From positions 1-50,233 of the forward strand of contig JACAEX010000075.1 of the NCBI GenBank assembly GCA_013388635.1: a stretch of 50,233 nt of DNA, read 5' to 3'. Positions 8,398 to 19,046 of the stretch are shown here, in pieces; the first letter of the stretch is position 1, and each line of letters begins with the position of its first letter. Source of the DNA: Syntrophaceae bacterium. GTDB taxonomy: Bacteria > Desulfobacterota > BSN033 > UBA1163. A program made the position numbers and the translations under genes. A model generated the notes under the pieces. The model was not told the origin of the DNA, searched no databases, and saw only the letters and a list, made by a program, of their open reading frames with translations.

Positions 8398-11088
8398 ATG
8401 AAAGAGGTGATACTGAAGATCGATGGTCGTGAAGTGAGAGCCGAAGAGGGGATGACCATCTTTCAGGCGGCAAAAAAAGTGGGGATTGAAATCCCCCATC
8501 TCTGCTACCGGGAAGGCTTGGCCCCGACCGCGGCCTGCCGTCTCTGCGTTGTGGAGGTCGATGGGTCAAGAACACTCGTGGCTTCCTGCGCCTATCCGGT
8601 GGCCAACAAGATGGTCGTCCGGACAGATACTCAGCGGGTTCAGGAGGCTCGAAAACTGGCGATCGACTTTCTGCTCTCAGACCATCCCTATGACTGCATG
8701 ACCTGCGAGAAGAGCGGCTCCTGCCGACTTGAGAAATACGCTTATGAATTTGGCATTCGAAAATCGCGCTTCGAGGGCGAAAGGCATGACTACCCGATTC
8801 GAGGCCGAAATCCCTTTTTTGAGAGGGATTACAATAAATGTATTCTCTGCGGAAGGTGTGTGACCGTCTGCCACGAAGTCCAGTACTGTGAGGCAGTGGA
8901 CTACTCCGAACGGGGGTTTGCCACCAAGATTGCCGCCTTTTTCGATCGTTCGATGCAGGAGACCCCATGCGTCTTCTGCGGAAACTGTGTGAGCGTCTGT
9001 CCGGTGGGAGCGCTCTCAGAGAAGGCCGGCCGTTTTAAGGGCCGGGAATGGGAGCTTCAGAAGGTTCCGACCATCTGCTCCTATTGTGGCGTCGGGTGTA
9101 CGCTGGTTCTGAACGTCAAAGATGGAAAGGTCCTAAAGGTGACCTCGGATAAGGAGTTGGGGATCAATCGGGGCTGGACCTGTGTGAAGGGAAGGTTTGG
9201 CTTCGATTATATTCACAGCCCGGATCGCCTGACAGAGCCGCTCATCAAAAGAGATGGGACGTTTCGCCAGGCCTCGTGGGAGGAAGCACTCGACGCGGTG
9301 GCCGAGGGACTGAAGAATATCAAATCCAAGTACGGGGCCGATGCCATCGGTTTCCTCGTCTCTGCCAAGTGCACCAATGAGGAGAACTACCTTCTCCAGA
9401 AGGTCGCCCGGGCTGCCATCGGGACGAACAACGTCGACCACTGCGCCAGGCTCTGACACAGTTCCACGGTCGCCGGTCTGGCGATGGCTTTTGGAAGCGG
9501 GGCCATGACCAATTCGATCGGTGAGATCCGGAATGCCGACTGCATCTTTGTCATCGGTTCGAACACCTCGGAAAATCATCCGGTCATCGCCTTGGAGGTC
9601 AAGGCCGCGGTGAGGCAGAGGGGAGCCAAGGTCATTGTGGCAGATCCCCGGAGGATCGATCTCGTCAATTTTGCCCACCTCTGGCTGCGGCATCATCCAG
9701 GGACGGATGTGGCCCTGCTCAACGGAATGTTGAATGTCATCATCTCCCATGGTTGGGTCAATCAGAGCTTTGTCAACGAGCGCACAGAAGGATTTGAGGC
9801 CTTGGCTGAATCTGTAAAGGATTATGTTCCGGAGAGGGTCGAGAAGATCACCGGAGTGCCAGCAAAGGATATAGTCGAGGCGAGTCGACTCTATGCCCAG
9901 TCGGCCAATTCATCCGTTCTTTATGCGATGGGCATCACCCAACACGCCACTGGCACCCATAATGTCCTGGCCTTGGCAAACCTGGCCATGGTTACGGGCC
10001 AGATCGGCAAACCCTTCTCAGGGATCAACCCACTCCGGGGACAGAATAATGTCCAGGGCGCCTGCGATATGGGGGGTCTGCCCAATGTCTACACTGGCTA
10101 CCAGCGTGTCGATGATGAGGCTGTGCGGCAGAGGTTTGAGAAGGCCTGGGGCATAGCCCTCTCACCCCGACCTGGCCTGACCTTGATGGAGATGATGAAA
10201 GGGATTGCTGAGGGCAGGATGAAAGCCCTTTTCATCCTGGGAGAGAACCCTGTGCTTTCCGACCCGAATGCGGAGAAGGTGAAGGATGAACTGAAGCGTC
10301 TCGACCTCCTGGTCGTTCAGGATATCTTCCTCTCGGAGACCGCAGAGCTCGCCCATGTGGTCCTTCCGGGGGTGAGTTTTGCTGAGAAGGATGGAACCTT
10401 CACAAACACAGAGCGTAGGGTGCAGCGTATTCGCAAGGCGATCGAACCGATTGGAAACGCAAGGCCGGACTGGAAGATCATCTGTGATCTCTCCTCCCGG
10501 CTGGGTTATCCGATGAATTATGATTCTCCTCAACAGATCATGGAGGAGATCGCCTCTGTAACCCCCTCCTACGGAGGAATTCGCTACGAACGCTTAGAAG
10601 GCCTGGGACTCCAATGGCCGTGTCCATCGATTGATCATCCAGGGACTCCTTTCCTCCATAAGGACCGCTTCACCCGCGGCAGGGGAAAGTTCCACATCAC
10701 GCCTTATGCCGCTCCGCCAGAACTTCCTGACCAGGAATATCCCTTCCTTTTGACGACCGGACGGGTGCTCTACCACTACCATACCTTGATCAGCCAAAAG
10801 TCGAAAGGCCTGGCCGAAATCTATCCAGAGGGCTTGGTAGAGATCAATCCCGATGACGCCCGGCGTCTCGGAATCAAGCCGGATAACGGACTGGTGGAAG
10901 TTGCTTCCCGCCGGGGCAAGGTCAAAGCCAGGGCAAAGGTGTCGGATAACCTTCCTCCAGGGTTGGTTTTCATGACCTTCCACTTTAAAGAGGCGGCAGC
11001 CAACCTTCTGACCATCGATGTCTTGGACCCGATTGCCAAGATCCCGGAGTTCAAGGTCTGCGCAGTCAGGGTGAAAAAATTGGGATAG
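8398..11088 (+). CDS. fdhA: Selenocysteine formate dehydrogenase catalytic subunit with NuoG-like N-terminus
   Basis: Mo/W-bisMGD formate dehydrogenase, 896 residues when the in-frame TGA at 9454-9456 is read as selenocysteine (U353). The order is: a plant-type [2Fe-2S] domain ([22 protein letters not shown]), a His/Cys cluster region ([13 protein letters not shown]), two [4Fe-4S] motifs ([28 protein letters not shown]), the Mo-domain cluster ([12 protein letters not shown]), then DHCARL-U-HSSTVAG, the classic active-site context. The downstream frame continues without a break to the MGD-binding C-terminal domain (VVDP-like KVIVADPRR and [13 protein letters not shown]). ATG 8398 is chosen over GTG 8377 because it gives the family start [13 protein letters not shown]. 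It forms a soluble NAD(P)-linked FDH with the two genes upstream, able to oxidise formate or reduce CO2. It is a close paralogue of fdhA2 at 20466. Confidence 0.93.
9469..9485 (+). promoter_or_regulatory. SECIS-like hairpin for fdhA U353
   Basis: GTCGCC-GGTCT-GGCGAT: six pairs (one G-U) closing a five-base loop, with the loop starting 18 bases after the TGA at 9454-9456. The loop GGUCU matches the apical loop I recall for the E. coli fdhF SECIS. The position agrees with bacterial SECIS elements, which lie within the coding region just after UGA. Confidence 0.7.
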
Positions 11089-11131
11089 GATCAAATCCTC
11101 TTCTGTCTCCTGATGCTCTCCTATTTTTTCC

Positions 11132-11160
11132 TTGACAAAAAGATGGCGCATGGTTTAGGA
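11132..11160 (+). promoter_or_regulatory. Candidate promoter for the cytochrome-Hdr-Fdh operon
   Basis: TTGACA (11132-11137) with a 17-base spacer to a poor -10 (TTAGGA, 11155-11160), preceded by a T-run (11114-11119) that may help end the upstream transcript. It sits 69 bases before the hexahaem cytochrome start. The -35 is strong and the -10 weak. Confidence 0.4.
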
Positions 11161-11228
11161 AATGGGAAGCCAAATTAAAAAATTCACAAAGACATGGATC
11201 CCTTGCCTTCATTTTTTGGACAGGGTTT

Positions 11229-12053
11229 ATGAAATACCGAGCTCTTAGCTATTGGTCCTGCCTCGCTTCCCTTTTCCTCATTATTCTCCTTTTCAGATCG
11301 GCCTGCTGGGCTTCAACATTAGACAGAGAAGCCCTTCCCGTGCGTTCCTGGTGGATCAATATGGAGAGGTTCTTGTCATCTCCTCACGGCCGCCTCTCCT
11401 GTTCGGGATGCCATTCCTACATTGAAGAGAAGGGCGTCAAGCATCCAGACCCAAAACTCCTCGGCAAGGCCTCAACGCTTCTCTACGATTACAAGAGATG
11501 CGAGAAGTGCCATCCTGAGGAGCATCAGCGTTATCTTAAAGGGGCCCATGCCAAAGCGCTATCGGAGAAGAAGAAGGATGCGCCCACCTGTGGGCACTGC
11601 CATGTCACCCATTATGCGGCCGCGGGTCAATCTCGCCTCGAACTCGGGAAGTGGATGACCGGGATGTGCGGGACTTGCCACCCGGTCCAAAAGAGGAGCT
11701 ATCTCGAAAATTATCACGGCAAGACTGCCGTACACCTGAGGTATGAGGCATCCGCCTACTGCACGGACTGCCACGGTGCCCATACCTGCCTTTCGTTAAA
11801 AAAGAGGGAAGAGGCTCTCGAGGCGTGCAGGAAGTGTCATGCCGATGCCGGTATACGATTTACAGAATTCGTGATCCATGCCTCTCGAGAAGGGTTGAAG
11901 AAAGAGGATATCGAGAAGGTGGAAAAAGTGAGGATCATCCGATGGATCGAGATCAGCTTCGGCATCTTCGTCTTCGGGGTTTTGGCCTTCTTCTATTCCC
12001 ATACCCTGATATGGACGCTCAGAAAGATTCACGAGAGGCTAAAGAAGGGTTGA
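11229..12053 (+). CDS. Exported hexahaem cytochrome c with C-terminal membrane anchor
   Basis: 274 residues with six CXXCH haem c motifs: CSGCH, CEKCH, CGHCH, CGTCH, CTDCH and CRKCH, spread from about residue 58 to 202. A hydrophobic N-terminal segment (about 8-28, ending ACWAS) would be a signal peptide. A second hydrophobic stretch near 240-260 followed by basic residues anchors the protein in the membrane with the haems outside. The next gene, a cytochrome b/c fusion, starts five bases after the stop, so the two are almost certainly co-translated and act together. Its role is inferred as electron exchange between the periplasm and the membrane cytochrome b module. It is similar in kind to NapC/NrfH-type or Tmc/Hmc-associated cytochromes, but I cannot place it in a named family. 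Confidence 0.8.
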   Translation: MKYRALSYWSCLASLFLIILLFRSACWASTLDREALPVRSWWINMERFLSSPHGRLSCSGCHSYIEEKGVKHPDPKLLGKASTLLYDYKRCEKCHPEEHQRYLKGAHAKALSEKKKDAPTCGHCHVTHYAAAGQSRLELGKWMTGMCGTCHPVQKRSYLENYHGKTAVHLRYEASAYCTDCHGAHTCLSLKKREEALEACRKCHADAGIRFTEFVIHASREGLKKEDIEKVEKVRIIRWIEISFGIFVFGVLAFFYSHTLIWTLRKIHERLKKG

Positions 12054-12057
12054 GGCA

Positions 12058-14208
12058 ATGGCAGTGAAGGATATCCAGAACGAGGTCTACTGGAGGTTTC
12101 ATGCCTTCCACCGGTTCATCCACCTGGTGATGATGATCACCTTCGTCGGCCTCGCCTTGACAGGACTTCCCCTCAAGTATCCCGATGCCTTTTGGGCAAG
12201 GGGGCTGGTCAGCCTGTGGGGAGGCGTGAAGGCCGCAGGCCTCTTCCACCGCTGGTTTGCGGGTATCACCTTCGGTTATTTTCTTCTCCATCTCCTCTGG
12301 GTTCTCTATTACCGCTTCATCTTGAAGGGAGATCTTTTGGGAGCGAATTCCATGATCCCCTCCAAGAAGGATTTTCAAGATCTCCTCCAGCACATCCGAT
12401 ACTTTTTCGGCAAAGGCGATCCGCCCAAATTTGGGAGGTTCACGTATTGGGAGAAGTTTGACTACTGGGCTGTCTTCTGGGGAATCGCCTTTATCGGGGG
12501 TTCGGGCCTCCTGCTCTGGTTTCCCGAATTCTTCTCCCGGTTTCTGCCAGGCCTCTTCTTCAATATTGCGTACACGATTCATAGCGATGAGGCCTTGCTC
12601 GCGATGGGATTCATCTTCGTGGTCCACCTTTACAACGCCCATTTCCGATCGGGTGTCTTCCCGCTGGATCGATCGATCTTCACGGGCAAGATCGAGGCCA
12701 GGGAGATGAAGGAACGCCATCCTCTCGAATGGGAACATCTCAACCAGCATCCTGAGAAGAAGGCCAAGCTCAGGGTGCGAAAGGATCTGCTCGCTCTCTT
12801 CCTGATCATTCTCTTGAGCGGACTCCTCCCCTCTTTCTCCTCTGCCCAGGGAGTGACAGAGGAAGAGATCATGGAGGCAGAGAAGAAGTTCTGCTGGAAA
12901 TGTCATCGTCAGCCGAACTTGAACAGCACAGAAGGCGTGATGACCTCCATCCTTCTTTGCATGAACTGTCATCGGAAGAAGGATGTGGAAAAGAAGGTGG
13001 ATGGGAAACTGGTCTCTCTCTTTATCGATGAAAAGGAGTACGGGAAGACAATCCATCGAAGGATCGCCTGCATCCAATGTCACGTCGGGATTGCCACCTC
13101 CCCTCACCGGACGACATCGATGGCGTGTGCCTCCTGTCACGGATTCCATGGCGAGGCGACCGCTCATGATCCTCATCGCCGTGTCAACTGTGAGGCTTGC
13201 CATCACGAGTCAAAAGAAGTGATGAGAGATCCGAAGACCGGAAGCATCGTCCTGAGAATGGTGAAAGACGGAGTTCCGATCCAGATGACGTCGCATCGGC
13301 TGACCGATTTCAGGGATAAGAGGGCATGCGAAAAATGTCATTTTGAGAAGAATCAGCTGGGGGCGCCGGTCCGCGTCCTTCCCGCCAAGAGCGTGATCTG
13401 CATCGGATGCCATAGCGCTACGATCGGCGCCGGAGATCCGATCTCCATCCTTGCCCTCCTGTTATTCGGGGTGGGCATCGTTCTGACGATCTCCTTCTGG
13501 TTTCAGGGGACCGTGGGTGACCCATCCTTCTCCACCCATGAAAAGATCTCCTATATCGCTGAGAAGATCTGGCAGGTCATCTTCTCGAGGAGGATTCTCA
13601 CTCTCCTCAGGGTCCTCGTGGTGGATGTCCTCCTTTTGAGAAGAATCCTGAAGGAGAGTTTGAGTCGATGGACGATCCACAGCCTGATCTACCTTCCCCT
13701 ATTCCTCCGCTTCTTCATCGGCTTGGTTCTCCTCTTCCTTTCCAAGGCCTTTCCGATGAGTCCTAAGACCGCCGTTCTCCTCGACAAGAACTATCCTCCC
13801 ATGGCCTTCGCCTACGATCTCTTAGGTCTATGTATTATCATTGGAACTGGCGCGGCGATGATGAGGCGTTTTCAAAATCGAGCACAGAAGGCCATACCAG
13901 GAGGACAGGATTATATCGTCATCGGTCTGATCGGAGCTATCTTGATCACAGGGTTTTTGGTGGAGGGGATGAGGATCCTCCTGACCGGGATCCCGGCCTT
14001 TGTTGCGATGGCGTCCTTTCTCGGGTACCCGCTCTCACTCTTTCTCAACCTCTTCCCCATTCGCTGGGAAGGGCTCTATCCGTATGCCTGGTATGCCCAT
14101 GCGATTCTGACCGGGGTGCTGGTCGCCTACCTTCCCTTCAGCAAGATGTTCCACATCCTCATTGATCCTCTTGTCTTCGTGGTGAAGGCGTTCTCGAGGG
14201 AGAGATGA
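12058..14208 (+). CDS. Cytochrome b / heptahaem cytochrome c / NarI-like cytochrome b fusion
   Basis: A 716-residue membrane protein of three parts. Residues about 1-225 form a four-helix dihaem b-type cytochrome (FdnI/cytochrome b561-like; conserved His in HAFHRFIHL, HRWFAG, HLLW, HLYNAHF). After another hydrophobic segment (about 240-262) there are seven CXXCH motifs between about 280 and 452: CWKCH, CMNCH, CIQCH, CASCH, CEACH, CEKCH and CIGCH. The last 260 residues hold about five more membrane helices resembling the NarI/DsrM/HdrE cytochrome b type. The next gene is a DsrK/HdrC-like Fe-S protein, as expected for a NarI/DsrM-type partner, and overlaps the stop by four bases (ATGA). The likely role is to carry electrons between quinone or periplasmic haems and the cytoplasmic Hdr proteins. 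I do not know a characterised protein with this exact order. Confidence 0.78.
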   Translation: MAVKDIQNEVYWRFHAFHRFIHLVMMITFVGLALTGLPLKYPDAFWARGLVSLWGGVKAAGLFHRWFAGITFGYFLLHLLWVLYYRFILKGDLLGANSMIPSKKDFQDLLQHIRYFFGKGDPPKFGRFTYWEKFDYWAVFWGIAFIGGSGLLLWFPEFFSRFLPGLFFNIAYTIHSDEALLAMGFIFVVHLYNAHFRSGVFPLDRSIFTGKIEAREMKERHPLEWEHLNQHPEKKAKLRVRKDLLALFLIILLSGLLPSFSSAQGVTEEEIMEAEKKFCWKCHRQPNLNSTEGVMTSILLCMNCHRKKDVEKKVDGKLVSLFIDEKEYGKTIHRRIACIQCHVGIATSPHRTTSMACASCHGFHGEATAHDPHRRVNCEACHHESKEVMRDPKTGSIVLRMVKDGVPIQMTSHRLTDFRDKRACEKCHFEKNQLGAPVRVLPAKSVICIGCHSATIGAGDPISILALLLFGVGIVLTISFWFQGTVGDPSFSTHEKISYIAEKIWQVIFSRRILTLLRVLVVDVLLLRRILKESLSRWTIHSLIYLPLFLRFFIGLVLLFLSKAFPMSPKTAVLLDKNYPPMAFAYDLLGLCIIIGTGAAMMRRFQNRAQKAIPGGQDYIVIGLIGAILITGFLVEGMRILLTGIPAFVAMASFLGYPLSLFLNLFPIRWEGLYPYAWYAHAILTGVLVAYLPFSKMFHILIDPLVFVVKAFSRER

Positions 14209-15080
14209 AGGTCGCAGGCTGGCTCAGATCCTTATCAAAGATCATCCATTTGAAACGGTTCTCCCGGACGTGGATGGGGAAGCAGTTGACGATGGTCCAG
14301 CTGATGGAGCTGGACGCGTGCATGCATTGCCGGACCTGTAGTTCTCAGTGCTCTGTGGCCGTGGCCTTTGAGGGGATCCCGAACATCAAGATCCTTCCCT
14401 CAGAGAAGATCGCGTCGATTCGAGCTCTGGCATCAGGAGATGGATTGACTGAACGAGATCTGAGGGAGCTTCAGGAAGGTGCCTATCTGTGTACGAACTG
14501 TTACCGATGCACAGTGGTCTGTCCCGCGGGGATCGACCTCCAGAAGTTATGGTTTCGTGTGAGGGAGATTCTCCTCCAGAGGGGAACGCCAGAGTTTCTC
14601 CTCCTCTCGCCCCTCTCATTTTATCGGGGGTTGATGAAGGAAGACATGGACCAGAGGGATTATGAAGAGCCTTTGATCCGAGCGAGGGAGGCCATGGCTG
14701 CCGGATGGGAGCTGATCCGTGCAAAGGAGAAGGCCCTGCCCCTGACGCCAAAGGATAAAAGATTTCAGGATAAGCTCGGTCTTTCTGCCCAGGCCAAGAC
14801 CTTCTCAGTCTGCTTTGGCTGCAAGACCTGCACCACGGTCTGCCCGGTGGTGGCCAACTATGAGGATCCCCAGACCGCCCTGGGCCTTCTGCCCCATCAG
14901 ATTATGCATGCCTGCGGGCTGGGGATAAGGGACCTGGCCTTTGGTTCAAATATGCTCTGGGACTGTTTGACCTGTTATCAGTGTCAGGAACAGTGTCCCC
15001 AGGGGGTTTATGTCACCGACGTGCTTTACGAACTCAAGAACCTGGCGATGAGAGAGGTCAAGGAGAAGACGTGGCGATGA
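14205..15080 (+). CDS. Double HdrC-like iron-sulfur protein
   Basis: 291 residues with two HdrC/DsrK-type units in one chain. The first has CMHCRTCSSQC (about 39-49) and CTNCYRCTVVC (about 100-110); the second has CFGCKTCTTVC (about 204-214) and CLTCYQCQEQC (about 257-267). Each unit could carry two [4Fe-4S] clusters. There is no signal peptide, so it is cytoplasmic and membrane-associated through the preceding cytochrome b. It overlaps that gene by four bases and is overlapped by hdrB (ATG 15077) by four bases, indicating tight translational coupling. Expected role: shuttling electrons between the membrane cytochrome module and HdrB/HdrA. No CCG domain is present here; that is supplied by the next gene. 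Confidence 0.82.
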   Translation: MKVAGWLRSLSKIIHLKRFSRTWMGKQLTMVQLMELDACMHCRTCSSQCSVAVAFEGIPNIKILPSEKIASIRALASGDGLTERDLRELQEGAYLCTNCYRCTVVCPAGIDLQKLWFRVREILLQRGTPEFLLLSPLSFYRGLMKEDMDQRDYEEPLIRAREAMAAGWELIRAKEKALPLTPKDKRFQDKLGLSAQAKTFSVCFGCKTCTTVCPVVANYEDPQTALGLLPHQIMHACGLGIRDLAFGSNMLWDCLTCYQCQEQCPQGVYVTDVLYELKNLAMREVKEKTWR

Positions 15081-15946
15081 AGTTTTCATTATTTCTCGGT
15101 TGCACGATTCCAGCGCGGCTCAACCAGTACGCCTCCGCCTCAAGGGCGGTTCTGGAGGAGCTGGGCGTGGAATCGGTCGAGATCGGGGAGTTTAACTGTT
15201 GTGGATACCCTTTGAGGAATATCGATTTCAAGGTCTTCCTTCTGTCATCTGCTCGTAATCTGGCCCTCTCTGAGAGGAGAGGCCTCCCAATCATGGCCCT
15301 CTGCCAGTGTTGCTATGGCAGCCTGAAGAAAGCCGACCACCTTTTGAAGGAGGATGCTTCCTTACGCAACGAGGTGAATGCGAGCCTTGAAAGGGAGGGC
15401 CTCAGGTATGAAGGAGGGATTGAGGTCAAGCACCTCCTCCAGGTTCTTCATCAGGAGGTGGGGATCAAGGCGATTAAGGAGAGGATCGAAAAGCCTTTCA
15501 AGGGGCTCAGGATTGCAGCGCACTATGGGTGCCATGCCCTCAGGCCAAGTCGGGTCGTCCAATTTGACGATCCGGTGGCTCCCTCCTTGTTCGATCAACT
15601 GATCGAAGCGACGGGCGCCGAGGCCGTGGACTGGTCGATGAAAGCCGACTGCTGTGGTGCTCCACTCTGGGGAGTAAACGATGGGCTTTCGATCGATCTG
15701 ACCCTGAAGAAATTGACGGACGGAAGGAGATCAGGCGCTGATTATCTCTGTACTGCGTGCCCCTACTGCCACATCCAGTTCGACAAGGTTCAAAAGATGA
15801 TTCTCTCTCAAAGGGACCTGAACCATCCGCTTCCGTCGATTCTCTATCCGCAGCTTCTCGGCCTGAGCCTGGGGATCGATCGCAGGCTCTTGGGACTGGA
15901 GATGAATGAGATTTCTCTCAAGGGGATCGAGGAACGGCTGGCATAA
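15077..15946 (+). CDS. hdrB: HdrB-like subunit with two CCG domains
   Basis: Heterodisulfide reductase subunit B-like, 289 residues. Two complete CCG (CX(n)CCGX(n)CXXC) motifs are visible: LGC, FNCCGYP and CQCC in the N-terminal half, and YGCHA, DCCGAP and CPYC in the C-terminal half. In methanogens these bind two noncubane [4Fe-4S] clusters that reduce CoM-S-S-CoB; in bacteria the disulfide substrate is generally unknown. ATG 15077 (overlapping the hdrC-like stop) is preferred to upstream codons because it gives the standard MKFSLFLGC start and follows AGGAGA at 15061. Confidence 0.88.
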   Translation: MKFSLFLGCTIPARLNQYASASRAVLEELGVESVEIGEFNCCGYPLRNIDFKVFLLSSARNLALSERRGLPIMALCQCCYGSLKKADHLLKEDASLRNEVNASLEREGLRYEGGIEVKHLLQVLHQEVGIKAIKERIEKPFKGLRIAAHYGCHALRPSRVVQFDDPVAPSLFDQLIEATGAEAVDWSMKADCCGAPLWGVNDGLSIDLTLKKLTDGRRSGADYLCTACPYCHIQFDKVQKMILSQRDLNHPLPSILYPQLLGLSLGIDRRLLGLEMNEISLKGIEERLA

Positions 15947-15978
15947 TCGTTTCGTCGTCGGACTTGATCGAATTTGGC

Positions 15979-15995
15979 ACGAGCGTTTCGCTCGT
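15979..15995 (+). other. Intercistronic hairpin between hdrB and hdrA
   Basis: Perfect seven-base stem ACGAGCG-TTT-CGCTCGT in the 70-base gap before hdrA. There is no T-run, so it is not a clear terminator. It could separate mRNA segments or affect hdrA translation, whose start lies 22 bases after it. Confidence 0.45.
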
Positions 15996-16016
15996 TACAA
16001 AGGTGCAGGAGAAGAA

Positions 16017-19000
16017 ATGGGAGATAAGAAGATCGGTTCGGTCGCGGTAGTCGGTGGTGGGATTGCCGGAATGCAGACGGCCTTGGATCTGGCCAATTCC
16101 GGCTACTTTGTCCACCTGGTGGAAAGGTCATCCTCCATTGGGGGGGTGATGTCCCAGCTGGATAAGACCTTTCCCACCAACGACTGTTCCATGTGAATCC
16201 TCTCGCCCAAACTGGTCGAGGTCGGCCGGCATCTCAACATTGAACTGTTGACCCTCTCAGAGGTGAAGAGCGTCTCCGGAGAGGTGGGTCATTTTGAGAT
16301 CAAACTGCTCCAGCAGCCTCGTTATGTGGACCCCTCGAAATGCATTGCCTGTGGTCTCTGTGCTGAGAAATGCCCGACAAAGGTTGACAATGAATATGAT
16401 GCAGGCCTCGGCAAACGGAAATCGATCCATGTGAAGTATGCCCAGGCCGTTCCCCTGAAGTATGTCATCGATCCGGTCCACTGCACCTTTCTCACAAAAG
16501 GGAAATGCAGGGTCTGCGAGAAGCTCTGTCCTGCCAAGGCGATCAATTTCGAGGATCAGGAGAGGGAATTGACCATCGAAGCAGGAGCGATCATCCTCGC
16601 TCCCGGATGTGAGGTGTTCAGACCCGAGGTCTACGATATCTATGGTTATCAGAAGTCGCCGGATATCGTCACCAGCCTCGAGTTTGAGCGGATCCTCTCT
16701 GCCTCTGGCCCTTTTGGAGGACATCTGCTCAGACCCTCCGATAAGAGGGAGCCGAAAAAGATCGCCTGGATCCAGTGCGTGGGTTCGAGAGATGTGCATG
16801 AGGGAGCCAAGGCTTACTGTTCAGCGGTTTGCTGTACCTATGCGATCAAAGAGGCCATCGTCGCCAAAGAGCATGCGAAGGGTGGCCTGGATACGGCCAT
16901 CTTCTTCATCGATATGCGCACCTACGGCAAGGATTTTGAGAGGTACTACAACCGCGCAAAGGAGGAGGCAGGGGTCCGTTTCATCAAGTCGAGGATCACC
17001 CATATCCTGCCGGTTCGAGAGACCGGAGAACTCTCCATCCGCTACACGGATGAGTCAGGCCGAAGGGTGGAGGAGGGCTTCGATCTGGTCGTCCTATCCG
17101 TAGGATTCGGGGTGGCAGAGGGAGCCGTGGATCTGGCCAGGCGATTGGATATTCAGCTCGACCCATACGGTTTTGCCTCAACGGGTAGTTTTGAGCCTGT
17201 TCAGACGTCGAGGCCCGGGGTCCTGGTCTGCGGTGCTTTCCAGGGGCCAAAGGATATTCCCTCCTCTGTGATCGAATCGAGCGCCTCTGCTGCCGTGGCA
17301 GCAAGCCTCTTGGCTGAGACCCGTTGGTCGAAGACGAAGACCAAGGAAAGACCTGAGGAGATTGACGTTCGCGGTGAGCCTCCGAGGATCGGGGTCTTTG
17401 TCTGCCGCTGCGGTACCAATATTGCCGGGGTCTTGGATGTCCCAGCGATTGCGGAATATGCCCGTCGACTTTTAGGTGTGGTCCATGTGGAGGAAAATCT
17501 CTTCAGCTGCTCTCAGGACACCCAGGAAAAGATGAGGCAGGTGATCAGAGAGCAGCGATTGAACCGAATCGTTGTCGCCGCGTGCAGCCCCCTCACCCAT
17601 GAGGCCCTCTTTCAGGAGACCGTGGCCAATGCAGGGATCAATAAGTACCTCTTTGAGATGGCGAACATTCGGAACCAGTGTTCCTGGGTTCACAGCGGCG
17701 ATAAAGAGGCAGGGACAGAGAAGGCCAAGGATCTGGTCCGCATGGCTGTGGCCAAAGTGGCCCTCTTTGATCCTATGGCCGACCCCCTGATCAAGATTAA
17801 TCAAACTGCCTTGGTCATCGGCGGCGGCCTCTCCGGCATGAGCGCTGCCAAGAACCTGGCAGCCCAGGGTTACCATACCTATCTGATTGAGAAAGGGGAT
17901 GCCTTGGGAGGTCAGGCCAGGAATCTCTATCAGACCTGGAGAGGGGAGGATGTTCAGAAGAACCTTCGCGGTCTGATCGAAGAGATTGAGTCGCATGAGA
18001 AGATCGAGGTCTACCTCAACAGTGAGTTAAAACAGGTCGATGGATTTGTCGGGAATTTTAGATCGACCATCCAGACCGGTGGAAAAGAGATCGTTCTGGA
18101 ACATGGCGTTGCCGTGATTGCGACCGGTGCTTCAGAGCTGAAGCCGGACCAGTACCTTTATGGCCGAGATCCGAGAGTCGTTACAGGCCTTGAGCTCGAT
18201 AGGAGATTGATCGATCAAGACGCTTCTCTGAAGAGGTTGCGTTCAGCCGTCTTTCTCCAGTGTGTGGGATCTCGGATCAAAGAGAGGCCTTACTGCTCGA
18301 AGGTCTGTTGCACCCATTCCATCTTAAACGGTCTCAAGTTGAAGGAGGTCAACCCTGAGATCGATGTCTTTGTCGTCTATCGGGACATGCGGACCTACGC
18401 GCTCCGTGAGGATCTCTATCGTGAGGCGCGGTCGAAGGGGATCGTCTTCATCCGTTATGACGCCGAGAAGGAAGTCGTGGTCACCGAGGATCAGGGTGAT
18501 CTCCGGGTGCTCTTCAACTCGGATGTCCTGAACCGGCAGGTCGAGATCCGGCCTGACCTTCTGGTCCTGGCAACCGCCATCGTGCCTCCAAAGGAGAACC
18601 CGGTGGCCAGGCTGTTTAAGGTCCCGGTCAATCAGGATGGTTTCTTTGTGGAGGCTCATGTGAAATTGAGGCCCATCGATTTTGCTACCGACGGGGTCTT
18701 TGTCTGCGGTCTGGCCCATTCTCCGAAGCCGATCGATGAGTCGGTTGCCCATGGCCTGGGCGCTGCAGCCCGTGCGGTGACCCTTCTCTCCCAAAAAGAG
18801 ATGTTCGGGAATGCGATCACAGCCCAAATCAATCCGGAGACCTGTGTGGGCTGTCAAGGGTGCCTCGAGGTCTGTCCCTATGAGGCCATTCAATATTTGG
18901 AGGATAAGAGAATCTGCGAGATCAACGAAGTGATATGCAAAGGTTGTGGCGCCTGTGCAGCCACCTGTCCCTCTGCGAGCGCACAGCTCAAACGTTTCAC

Positions 19001-19046
19001 CAGCAGGCAGATCTATGCCCAGATTGAGAAGGCACTGGCCGCATAA
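16017..19046 (+). CDS. hdrA: Selenocysteine HdrA, tandem (double) flavoprotein
   Basis: Heterodisulfide reductase subunit A-like flavoprotein of 1009 residues when TGA 16194-16196 is read as Sec (U60). The context NDCSM-U-ILSPKL matches the known Sec/Cys position of HdrA. The order is: FAD fold (GGGIAG about 13) with U60, [4Fe-4S] motif [12 protein letters not shown] (about 104), further cysteines (CRVCEKLCP), CVGSRD and CCTYA motifs, then a linker [11 protein letters not shown] (about 462) and a second HdrA copy with its own FAD fold (GGGLSG about 603), CVGSR, CCTHS, and a C-terminal ferredoxin pair [12 protein letters not shown] and [12 protein letters not shown]. This is the candidate site of flavin-based bifurcation. 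The ATG at 16017 has GCAGGAGAAG upstream. It is followed, after a repeat-filled gap, by mvhD and the second FDH. Confidence 0.92.
16202..16220 (+). promoter_or_regulatory. SECIS-like hairpin for hdrA U60
   Basis: CTCG-C-CC-AAACT-GG-T-CGAG: four pairs, one C-T mismatch, two C-G pairs and a five-base loop, the loop starting 13 bases after the TGA. The architecture (4 bp, single mismatch, CC/GG, 5-nt loop) is the same as that of the nuoB hairpin at 23267-23285. Confidence 0.55.

Noticed and set aside
9454-9456. In-frame TGA dividing fdhA1 into two open frames, possibly a pseudogene
   Set aside because: The TGA is at the known Sec codon of formate dehydrogenase (DHCARL-U-HSS), the frame continues intact, and an SECIS-like hairpin follows. 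Recoding explains it better than decay.
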